A stretch of DNA of 64,000 nt from Sequoia sempervirens (taxonomy: Eukaryota > Streptophyta > Pinopsida > Cupressales > Cupressaceae): NCBI GenBank assembly GCA_007258455.2, contig VDFB02252616.1, positions 119,696,552 through 119,760,551 of the forward strand, written 5' to 3'. Below, one piece after another: positions 48,007 through 58,022 of the stretch. Made by a program: the position numbers and the translations under genes. Position 1 is the stretch's first letter. Each line of letters starts with the position of its first letter. Under the pieces are notes generated by a model. It was not told the origin of the DNA, searched no databases, and saw only the letters and a list, made by a program, of their open reading frames with translations.

Positions 48007-48600
48007 CTATGTGTAGTCCCTTTTCAATGGCCTCTTCAATGTTTGTGGGACACAACATGGTAAGTTGGTAGTTAACTTTTGCTTGGACATTTTAAATGAG
48101 TATGTTGACCAGTTCCTTGTCAAGAATAGGTGATTTACATCGACTAGCCTTATGTCACCATCGTTGAAGGTAGGAGTGAAGGATTCTCCTTGAATCTGTT
48201 TAATTTTGTATAGATCCGTGATGGTGATGTCTTGTTCTATGTTGAAATTGAAGTGTGTTATGAATTTGGTAGATAGTTCATCAAAAAAATTAACTCTTGG
48301 TGGTAGATGGGCAAACCACTCCATGGCATGGCTAGTAAGTCTATGGGGAAAGAGCCTCATGAGGTACGAGTTGTTGTTTTATACTTCCATGCATGCTACC
48401 GAGAAATCTCTCATGTTTTCTATTGAATCTCCTTTTCCTTTATATTTATTGAACTTTGGTATCTCAAAGTTTTTTGGAAAGGGAAGCATAGTCATGGAAT
48501 GATCAAATGGAAATAGACATATATCCTGAAGGGTATAAGTCTTCTTTGGTTTCCCTATGTGCATATCTGATATTCTCTGATTCAATGCCTATAGTTACAT
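48007..48600 (-). pseudogene. Gag core (Retrotrans_gag) of element B
   Basis: 48379-48585 and 48007-48360 encode the Gag core with PKNFEIPKFNKYKGKGD, MRLFPHRLTSHAMEWFAHLP and FITHFNFNIEQDITITDLYK. The packaging protein of the particle. A frameshift near 48365 splits it. Confidence 0.88.
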
Positions 48601-48754
48601 TTCCATCTCTATATTTGGTGTTTTTTTTTTGGGAATCCTGCATGTAGTGACCTTGTTGTCCTATCATGTTTTGATTATAAGTTGGGTATTGTAGAGGTAC
48701 ATGACCTTGGTAACTATGATGGGTGGAAAGAGAGTTAAATCCTTGTTGAATATA

Positions 48755-49015
48755 AGGAGGGTTAGCTATTTTTTGAATTTAAGGAGGATTAGCTCCTTAT
48801 TGAATGTAAGGAGGATTAACTCCTTTTTTGGATGCAAGGAGGATTAGCTCCTTATTCTTGAATGGAATGAGGGTTAGCTCCTTATTGAATGTAAGGAGGC
48901 TTAGCTCCTTATTGGATGTAAGTAGGATTAGCACCTTTTTGTTTGTAAGGAGGGTTAGCTCCTTGTTGTTGAATGGAAGGAGGGTTAACTCCTTATTGTT
49001 GTTGTGAAGGAGTAT
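48755..49015 (-). repeat. 27-bp repeat in the Gag N-terminal region of element B
   Basis: About eight copies of a unit AAGGAGGATTAGCTCCTTA with its spacer, mostly 27 bp apart, some 30-33. On the minus strand it encodes GANPPYIQQ-like 9-residue units, with the CAA of Q often changed to TAA. A proline/glutamine-rich segment. Confidence 0.85.
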
Positions 49016-49031
49016 CTTGATAATGCGTTAG

Positions 49032-49500
49032 TGGTACACCCTATTGTTAGGATGAGGTGTTCTAAAGGTTTCCATGATTATGTGTTGGCAGGTTACCTTA
49101 TTGATGGGATGAATTGGGAAGGGTTCCCTATGGCACACCTTATTTTTGATGCAAACTATAGTGAAGGTTTCTCTAATGGTGTATTAGTGGGTTAGCTTGT
49201 TGATGGGATGAATTAGGAAGGGTGCCCTATGGCACACCTTGTTGTTGGGGTGAACTATATTGAAGGTTTCCCTAATGGTGCATCAGTGGGTTATCTTGTT
49301 GATGGGACAATTTGGGAAGGGTGTGTTGTGGCACACCTTGTTTTTGGGGTGAACCATACTGAAGGTTTCCCTAATGGTGCATTGGCGGGTTACCTTGTTG
49401 CTGGCAAAAATTGAGAAGGGTACCCTATGGCACACCTTGTTGTTGGTATAGTGGATTGGGAAGGGGACTGTATGAAGTATTTTGAGGAACAAATTTTCCT
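49032..49500 (-). repeat. Five 99-bp (33-codon) repeats in Gag of element B
   Basis: The anchor TGG(C/T)ACACC occurs at 49032, 49131, 49230, 49329 and 49428, exactly 99 bp apart. The minus-strand frame is kept in all units (QQGVP..TLPN..QQ..NPLMHHQG-like), so this is an in-frame 33-residue P/Q/H-rich repeat. Frame stops reflect decay. Confidence 0.88.
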
Positions 49501-49529
49501 AGTGGTAGATTGTTGATTTTTGGTACGTA

Positions 49530-50138
49530 TTAGGATGGACCTCCTTGATATTGTTGGGCCACTATCGCTTGTTTGATTTGAGTTGGTTTTCTATAGAAGG
49601 GGTTTTCCACTAGTTGATCTTTTCCTTGTGTGAATACAGCTAACATATTTAGGATTTCCAAGGGTTTGGGTATTTCTTTCACCACTGAGTTATCTCCTAA
49701 GGGAATGAGATGAGGGTCTTTGATATCTTCCATGTTGAAGTCTATAGGAAATTTAGCACCACTTTGTGCCAATTTAAAAAAGTAAGTATCCAGATCCTTT
49801 CTTAGGAGTCTATCCATCAACTTGAGCACCTTTGGATTGTTTGAATGTTAAAATAGTTCTTCATCTTTTGTTTCTTCCTTAGTATCCCACTCCTCTACAA
49901 CCATAGCCTTTGGGCTCTTGTTTTCTCTTTCTATGGCTTCTTTTTGTCTATGTATTACCTCTTCCCCACTAGGTGTTGCATTAAATGTTGGTCTCTTTTG
50001 AGGTGTTTCAAGGTCATCTAGCCTATAACCCCAAGGGACACCTTCTTCATTTGTGGTGTTGGTTGGTGGTATGTTTGCATTGCTTTTGTTTGCTTCCATG
50101 TTCTTTCTATGTTGTGATCTCGTAGTTGTCATAAACAA
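49530..50138 (-). pseudogene. Gag N-terminus of element B
   Basis: 49848-50138 begins MFMTTTRSQHRKNMEANKSN and includes a WGYRLDDLETPQ stretch; 49530-49829 continues with MLKLMDRLLRKDLDTYFFKL. The two parts are offset by a short break near 49840. The start choice is by position after the long leader. Confidence 0.6.
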
Positions 50139-53100
50139 CTGTCAAGCTTTTGTGAACATTTTCATGACTCCTAACTATGGAAAAGAATGCTTTTGTTTTT
50201 TTGGATTTTTTGTTTTAAGGAAAATGATTTTTTGTTTATTTTTGGGATTTTCTATTGAGTATTCAAATCTAGTTCACCAATTAAAAAGCATCTATAAAAA
50301 TTTCTTAGCAAGAGTTCCCGGTTGCGATAAGATTTCATAATGTGTGCTTTGATAAAATTTTGACTACGACGCTTCTTTGACAAGTAGAATATGGACTTTC
50401 ATTTAAGCATCTTATTCTTGCCAGAGATCATGAAGGATGGATACCCATTTCCACACAGGAGGTGGTAATACGGGTCTCCCAGCCATGAGATCTGATTTCT
50501 CCTCTTCTTTATCTAGAATGTTTGATGTGTTTCTCCACTGGTTTGGTGTTTTTTTTGTTCTCAAATACGAAGCTTCTTAAACTACTAATGATATCAATTT
50601 GTTCACCTTCAATATGTGTGAATACTTGGATGTAGGATTGGTGCTATAAGGTTTGGTTGTTGGACTGGAGCAACTAGATGCCAAATGGTCATAAGGTGAC
50701 AATGTTGGTGTTTTAATATGGTTGTTATGAAGCTCAAGACCCTAAGGTTTGAGTGTTGTTTTGGAATGACAATATTCTTGGATCTCAAAATGTTGAAAGG
50801 CCTAGATTTATATTTCACTTCTTCTAGAGGATATGTTATGAAAAAGCTTACTTGAACTAGCCTTGAGGCTCAAGCAACTGTTAATATCTTAGAAGTGTGG
50901 GTGAGGGAATAATCTAGGTTTGTTTTTTTTTATCTTGATTTTCCAAAAGTAGGATTATATGACGTATCTTGAGTTTCCAATTATTTTGTTTCAACAAAGA
51001 TCTTGTAACCAAATTTGGATCACTTTTATGATTTTTAGTAGAACACAAAGAAAAAGTGATGGTCTTTGAGAAGAAGCAGAAAATTGTGAGCAAAAGCAGC
51101 CAATTTTATCAACTACGACTAGGTTTGTATCAAGTGTGCTAAATTTTGGACAAGTGTGACCAAAAATGTCAAGTGCATCCTTTGTGGGTATTCTTTTAGA
51201 TTTGGTGATTTGCATAGTCAAAAGAAAACTATTTTGGAAAGTGTGACCAATTTTTGGTCAAGTGCACTAGGAAAATTTTGTCAAATGTTGCACAAAAAGA
51301 TTAAGTTTGGCCAGTTCTATAGCAAGTTCGTTGGATTTGTCAAAAGTAGTAGATTTTCATCAGTAGTTGTATGGGACAAAGAGAAAAAGTGAGTTATTTT
51401 TGGAAAGTGCAACCATTGTTTGATAAAGTGTGTTAGAACCAGTAGCAAAAGTAGCCTCTATTCAATTTTCTTTGCTAGCTTCAGTATTTGGTAGTAGCAT
51501 TGATGATTTTTGTATTTTTGGATGATTTTTTTGATCTCTTTCGAGATTTGGCAAGTGATATCATGCAAGACCACAATCAAAACTTTAAGCACGTTTCCCT
51601 CCATGAAAAATCAAAGTTCATAGAGGTAAAAATGCTAAAGTCATAGTTTCCAATGTTTACTTTTCCCTAATGCGACTTGAAATGTGAGCCTAGATATTTG
51701 AAAACCTTCAAACATATTTTTTTATGATATCTTTTAGGAGTACAAATATATGGCTCTTTTCAAAGGATCTGCACTAAGTCAAAAGGGTTTTTCATTTTAG
51801 AACCATGTTAAATACTTCTTTTGATGTATTCATTTTAATGCAAGCACAAAGTTTGATGTGAAATATTTTTGATGGCTAATGGAACTTGTTTTTAGAAAAC
51901 AATGTTTACACCTTAAGGAATAGGTACATTCTTCTCAGTAGGCTTTCCTCATGCACTCTGTAGTAGAAGAGATGAACTTACATGCAACTTTATGGGAAAA
52001 TATAGAGATATGTTTAAGAATGAACTTTTGATCTCTATATTTTCACCAAAAAAATTAGACATGACAAGTAACTTATTGGAAATAAATTCCCAATGCACCA
52101 CTTTAAAGAACTTGCTTGTAGAACTAGTTGGCCTCTACAACAATAAGGTTTTAATGACAATAAACTATGAACACAGTAACCAAAACTTACCCACTAGCCA
52201 CTTAAGGCTATTTAACCGTTCCTATTCGGCTTAACGGATGGGATTAGGTACAATATGTTGTCGGCATGACTTGAAGCTACTTTCTTACAATTTCACAACC
52301 TTTCATATAGCCCACCAATAAATGTGCTTCGAGACCTTGCAATGAGTTCTCTAGTGTGGGATGTGTCTCAAAGCAAGCCCTCTTTCTAAGGATAAAAGAT
52401 AAAATGACCAAGATGCTAAAGTCAAAAATGTTGTTTTCGTCACCCAAGATCACCAAAAAAAAGACACGAGGGGAGAGGATTAAACACTTTAGTTTTCCAG
52501 ACACATCAGATACAACATATACTTCATTGAAATTTGATTCTTTTTAAGTGCCTCGAGTGGTGCTATCCCTAAAATAAAGTGTGAATAACATAATAGGTTT
52601 TTTTTCTTCTTGTTTTTAATTGCACCAAGATAAAGTGTTTTGGATTTCAAACAAAGTAATTGCAATGTGCAATAAAAGAAATTGATTTGTCCAATTTTAA
52701 GCCCAAAACTGAGTGTTTTCTAGATCATTGTGTTATTTGGTCAACAAAATAAATCATGTGTTTGTCAACAAATTAAAATCATTTGGTCAACAAAAAATCA
52801 AACATTCAAAGCAAAACCAATTAAAAGATTCAAAACATCCATTTTAGAGCACCAATTAAAAGTGTTTGTTTGTGGGGTTCTTTTTAAGCACCAATTTGAG
52901 TGTTTTCTAACTTATAAAGGCTTTGAATATTCATTTTAGATGCATCAAAATTGAAATTTTTGTTTGTTGGCGTTCTTTTTAAGCACCAAACAAAAGCATT
53001 TTCTAACTTAAAAAGCTTGGAAAAGGTTCATTTTAGAGCACCAAAAAATAAAATGTTTGTTTGTGGAGTTCTTTTTAAGCACCAAATGAAAGCATTTTCT

Positions 53101-53701
53101 AACTTAAAAAGCTTGGAAAAGGTTCATTTTAGAGCACCAAAAATTGAAATGTTTGTTCAGTGGGGTTCTTTTTAAGCACCAATTAAATATTTATAACTTT
53201 AGAAAGCTTTGGAAACACTTAGAATTCTTTGAATGTTCATCTTCCCTATAACAAATGTATTAGTTTTTTTTGGATAAACATTCGTTATACCTCTACAAAT
53301 CCTACAAAAAAACCCATTAGTACCTATCACACATTCAAATCAACTACCTGTTAGTGTTAGAAATTGAAAATGAACATTCAACTTTTAGACCAAAGCTTGA
53401 CAGAGCAAAAGCAAAGCAAAACAATCAAAGGTAGCCTTTGTCTGAAGGAAAAATTGCTAGAAAAAGTCAAAAGAACCTCTATTTCTAGAAACAGGAGTGC
53501 AAAAATCAGTCAAAAGCACCTCTATCAGGAAGCAAATGTGTGGGAAAATGTCAAAAGTGCTAGAAAATAGGTCAAGTGAAAAAAGTTTCTAGAACCTATG
53601 CGTGAAGATTTTTCTAGAGTGCTTCTGAAACCTGCAACTTCAAATGTAGTTCATAAAATCATTAGTGCTAAGGACTGTAGGTCCCACTGGGTGTGCCAGA
53701 A
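50139..53701. other. Long untranslated leader of element B
   Basis: 3.5 kb between 5' LTR and Gag. It has no clear coding region. 50815-50950 resembles 20820-20960 in the post-integrase spacer. 52878-53200 is a 96 bp tandem repeat. GTCAAAAGTGC-like words recur at 51100-51440 and 53390-53570. On the minus strand TTCTGGCACACCCAGTGGGA follows the LTR directly (53682-53701) and should contain the PBS; the tRNA is not identified. Confidence 0.65.
52860..53200. repeat. 96-bp tandem repeat in the element B leader
   Basis: TTCTTTTTAAGCACC occurs at 52878, 52973, 53069 and 53166, with TTCATTTTAGAGCACCAA in the same spacing. Four units with few differences. Confidence 0.88.
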
Positions 53702-54861
53702 TGTGAGAGGGAGAAATCTACAAGTATAAATGAGATCAAAACAATGAATAGAAACTAATCTAATCCAAAATAGTGATCAAGATTAATTCCTTCACGCACA
53801 AAATGAAACTAGGAAATTAAAAAAAATCAAGAACATAATTGTAAGAATACAATAACAATGAATTCAATAACACAATAACTTTACCATCCCATGTCAAAGT
53901 GTATTCACGAAGGTATTGGGTTGTCTGTATCAATGTGAAGTCCCCATGATTGCATGCGAGAGATTTGAAGAGCGCACATGCATTTGATCAAAGATTTTGG
54001 TTGAAGCTTTGTCAATGTCAATTAGGATCTTGGCATTACTTCGTTGCATAAACTGTATTGATTCTCTAATCCTTTTTTGTGAGGAAAGAGGTTTGTTATA
54101 TAGAATTTGTGATTTGAAATGGATGATTAGGATTGCATGGTAGAATATCTTGATCGACAGTCAAAAGATGGTTAGAGTATTTAGATGGGCATAATTTGTG
54201 CAAATTGATTACATGATTAGTGTGATTGAAGAATAGATTGATCAGTCAGGTATTTATAATTTGCTCAATCAGGAAAGTGGGTGAGGATAATTAATTAATT
54301 GATTTGATTAATTAATTCTTTTTGGAGTTGAAAATCCAAATCAATTTTGACTTTTTCCAACAAAGTTGCATTTGTTTGATTTGAATAGTTTATTTATTCA
54401 AAATTTGGAGGGAATGTGATATAGTTAAACTATTATGTTTTAATAGTTTAATTGACTTAGGGGAATAAAATGAATTAGCAACATAATTAAATAATTGGCA
54501 TTATTTAATTAATTAGCAAGAATAAATTTAGATTAGGACTTTATTAAATAAATGAAATTTATTTAATTGATTGAATTTGATGAAAAAGTGAATTAATTAA
54601 ATAATGTCATACATTATTCAATTAATAGTAGAAATTAGGGTTTGAAGACTTTATTAAATAAATGAAATTTATTTAATTCACAAAAATGGTGAAAAAGTGT
54701 ATTATATAAATAATGTAGATAATTATTCAATTAATAAAGAAAATTAGGGTTTTTGATGCCTTTGATGTGAAATGTAGTGATATTTGATGATAATGGTGTT
54801 GATTTGTGAAAATGTCATTTAAGGTGTGTGATAGGTGTTAGCTCAATTTTACATTTCTATA
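53702..54861 (-). repeat. 5' LTR of element B
   Basis: 1,160 bp, matching 15286-16445. On the minus strand it starts TATAGAAATG (TG changed to TA) and ends CTCTCACA. TSD GATGG at 54862-54866. Confidence 0.9.
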
Positions 54862-55165
54862 GATGGATATGATGGAAATGGTTGATGCTTCAAGTGAAAT
54901 GATGGTTGAGGAAGGGTTTCCCAAGTCTAATCTAGGGCTGCAAAGGTCAAGTTTGTAAGTTGAAGTCTCAAGATGGTCAAATTGTCAAACCATAAATATG
55001 CATATAAGCTTCGCAATATTTATTGTCTATGTGTAATAATGCAATAGCAAAAAAAAGGAAAAACATATGTAAACTTGAAATATAAAAATGAAGGGTCAAA
55101 CTATCAATTGCAATACATTAATATCAATAACATGACTTTAAAAAATCAATGTGTATTCTTACAAA
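54862..55165. other. Host sequence between element B and the exon remnant
   Basis: It begins with the TSD GATGG. About 300 bp, AT-rich; a short plus-strand frame (MEMVDASSEMM) is too short to support. Downstream (3') side of the interrupted gene. Confidence 0.4.
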
Positions 55166-55496
55166 TTAATCCAACAAACCATTCGGGTCTACTTTACTCT
55201 TTATTGTTTCAAGTTTTGCATCATGGTCAAACTCGCGCACCTTCCACAAGGTATTGTTGAAAAGTCTACCCTGATGTTGTATCAAATGAACATTGGATTC
55301 CATGACAAGGTTTGAGTAATAAAGAATCTTTTGATGTGTGTCAAAGCCTTGAAACAACCAAATATTAACACTCTTATGTGGGTACCTACTAAGCCATGTT
55401 CCAGTAACAACCACTGAGCATGCAAAGTATTTGATGTTTTCTCCATTTGTAACTATGGCTTCCAATTTATTTTTGGCCTCAACAGGACATAAGTAA
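55166..55496 (-). pseudogene. Last exon of an unidentified gene, 3' part, interrupted by element C
   Basis: A minus-strand frame of about 110 codons ends at the TAA at 55166-55168 with ETIKSKVDPNGLLD. Other words are YFACSVVVTGTWLSRYPHKS and LFQGFDTHQKIL. It stays open right up to the element C insertion and continues in the same frame at 63252-63299. The ending resembles the VDP-N-x-L-type tails of FAD-linked oxidases, but this is weak and I do not name the protein. The frame has no internal stop, unlike the surrounding elements. Element C (TSD AGTAA, 55492-55496) probably abolished the gene, if it was active. Confidence 0.6.
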
Positions 55497-56416
55497 TGTA
55501 GACACCTAAAAATGTCCTCTTACAATACCTTGTCACAACATTGCATCATTTAGACATCTTGTAGCATGTTTTTCCCTAGGTACCCATGTCATTATCTAAT
55601 TAGTTAAATTAATATTATTTATTTGACTAATTTCATTTATTCCCTTCTTATGCATAATCTATCCATTTCTCAATGTTAATTAAATAATTTATATTATTTA
55701 ATTAATTAAATCATTTTTATTCATTCTTCTAATGTTAATTAAATCATCTATATTATTTAATTAATGAATTCATAAATTTAACATTAATTAAATAAATCAA
55801 ATATTTATTTAATTAATGAAATCTTAAAAGGATACTCTCACTTTCTTTCCAAAATATGAACTCATGTGTATCTAATTAATTTATTTAATTAGATAATTCA
55901 TTAGTTATCCCTCTCATCTTTTTCAAGATTTATTTCCTTTAAAACAATAAATCATAAATCTTTCTATCTTTTTAAAATCTTATCTCATCTCGTTGTATTT
56001 CCTCTTTTGTCAAAACTCAAATCCTTATCGAATCTTATCAAATCTTACCTTGGTCCACATTGAAACTCTATAAATCTAACCTTTCACAGGCCATTTGCAT
56101 TGAATCTTCACCTGACATCCTCACTTTGTCAAAATCAGTCTTCAATCTTCCATCCATGTCAATCTATCACCTTCGTCGTGTTGTTATGCTGCTGAATTGA
56201 ACAACCAACATTCCTCCAACAATCAACCTTCAAAATCTTGCATTTTTATGCAGGTGGAGAAGAGCCATGGAGGTCAATCACGTCTAGTTTGAAAATTGGT
56301 TTGCATATCTTTTGTTTATTTGCATTTTCATTCTAGTTGTACTTCATGGTGTTTGATAGGGTTTGGTTAGTTTATTGTTTTCAATACTAAATTTGATTGA
56401 GTTTTCCCTATCTACA
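55497..56416 (+). repeat. 5' LTR of element C
   Basis: 920 bp, TGTAGACACC...TATCTACA. 55670-55830 is dense in TTAATTAAATAA/ATTTATTTAATTAA palindromic words. It has one ~60 bp AT-rich unit more than the 3' LTR. Confidence 0.93.
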
Positions 56417-56436
56417 TTTGGTGAACCCAATGTGAA
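56417..56436 (+). promoter_or_regulatory. Primer-binding region of element C
   Basis: TTTGGTGAACCCAATGTGAA directly after the LTR, close to the element A site. The tRNA primer is not assigned. Confidence 0.6.
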
Positions 56437-58022
56437 TCCTTTGATCTAGCTTTCTTTTTGCAGGTTTTACTGACCTTTTGTTGCAGATCTGCCATTCTTT
56501 TGGACAAAACCCTAGGTTTTACAAATTTCTTCATATCTTCTACACAACTACAAACTTTTCTACAAGATTTTCATAGTCTTGTGCATCATTTCAAGAGGCT
56601 ACAATAAAAAAATTGAGGGTTTATCTTTATTTTTGTAGGAATTATTGTAATTTTATGTTTTTTCATAAAATTGATTTTATGGACGCAAATCTATGAATTG
56701 TTCAAAAAAATATACATTTTTGGAAATCTCTTGAAATTCTAATGGGGGTCAATTTTTTACAGATTTAATTTGGAGGTCAAATTTAATGCGAAAAAAATCT
56801 GATCTTCATTTTCTATATGGTTTTCACAAATCCACGTTTCTGAGTGCAAAACAAGGAATTTTTTTTACTTCTTTACATTTCTGGAAAGCTCATAGAAAAT
56901 TAGTAGGGATCTCTTCTTTGATTTTTTATTTTTCAGATCAATAAAATCTTCAAATAATGAAATCTAATTCGGCTATGTCAAAAACATGTATCTGAAATTG
57001 CAATTTTCTGATGAGCTTATTTTTTTTATGGTTGCATTATAATATCATTTTTTGATCTTGTAGGTGATCATAAGGAGCTATAGTAGCAGCAATATCATCC
57101 ATAGATATCAGATTGGAAAGTGAAAACTTCTGGGTGCACTTGTTTAATCTTTCATCTCTTAATCGTGTTTGTCACACATTTGGATTTGGGCACTTAAAAT
57201 GAATATTTTCTTCAATCACATGTCAAAAATTGGATCTAAAATTAACCACTGTCTTCCTACACATTTGGTTTTGGGTTAAAAAGAACATGTGCTTCCACTA
57301 TTTGGATACACACATTTCATTTCTAAGGTCAATTAACAACTACAAGTGTGAATCACGTGCATGTGTGATCACAAACACCTCACTTGGTTTGCTTTTGTCA
57401 AACCCTTCATAGGAGGCTTGCTATGGGATTTCATCACCCCTTGGGATGACCTCAATCATAGTGTGAATTGAAAGACACGCTTGTTTGGGAGTTGAAATCT
57501 TGTCACTCTTGGCTAAGCCCCAAAAAAAATTGTACCTTTGGGAAGTGAAGGTGAAGGGTGGGTTACCCCTTTCTCCTGGCTATGTGGTGGTATTTTGCTT
57601 CCAAATCATTCCTTAGTTAACCTTGTGTAGACTAGCTTGAGACCTAATTTTTCATACCTCACTTTACTATTCAAAGGGCTTGTTGATGTGTCTTACATGT
57701 GTTCCTGTTTAATAATCATCATTACATTCTTCAAATTTCAAAATTCAAACTTTCTTATGTGTCTTGCATGAGTGATTTATGTGTGTACATGTGTGATCAT
57801 TCATTTAAGCATTGCCAAATCAAGCTAAACACCAAACATATAAAGACAAGTCACTCTACACATTCTTTCAACACATTCATATCCAATCACTCTCATCCTA
57901 ATCACCCTTCTTAGCCACATCCTATCCATTTCATCCTAATCAATCAAGTCATCCAATTTGTCATTCCACATAATATCCTAATCATCATCATTTCTTTAAT
58001 CTAGTCAACATCATTTAACATC
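56437..58022. other. Leader of element C
   Basis: 1.6 kb of AT-rich sequence between PBS and the ORF. The word TTTTGCAGG near 56457 and TTGTAGGTGATC near 57059 look like splice-type sequences, but no exon is evident. No gene seen. Confidence 0.5.

Larger units (their letters stand above)
35717..54861 (-). mobile_element. Element B, 5' part (carries nested element D and a solo LTR)
   Basis: On the minus strand from 54861 the order is 5' LTR, a long leader, Gag with internal repeats, CCHC knuckle, protease, linker, RT, RNase H domains and integrase. Two younger insertions split it: a solo Copia-type LTR (45383-46614) and element D (38359-43748). Its 3' half is in contig 1 (15286-22201) and, as a second copy, contig 2 (22302-28819). 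Confidence 0.88.

Noticed and set aside
48755..49500. CRISPR-like array of short repeats
   Set aside because: The units are contiguous with no unique spacers, and they are in-frame Gag coding repeats of a plant element.
55166..55465. A complete small gene of 99 codons
   Set aside because: The frame stays open upstream of its first ATG into the insertion point, so the ATG is internal to an exon.
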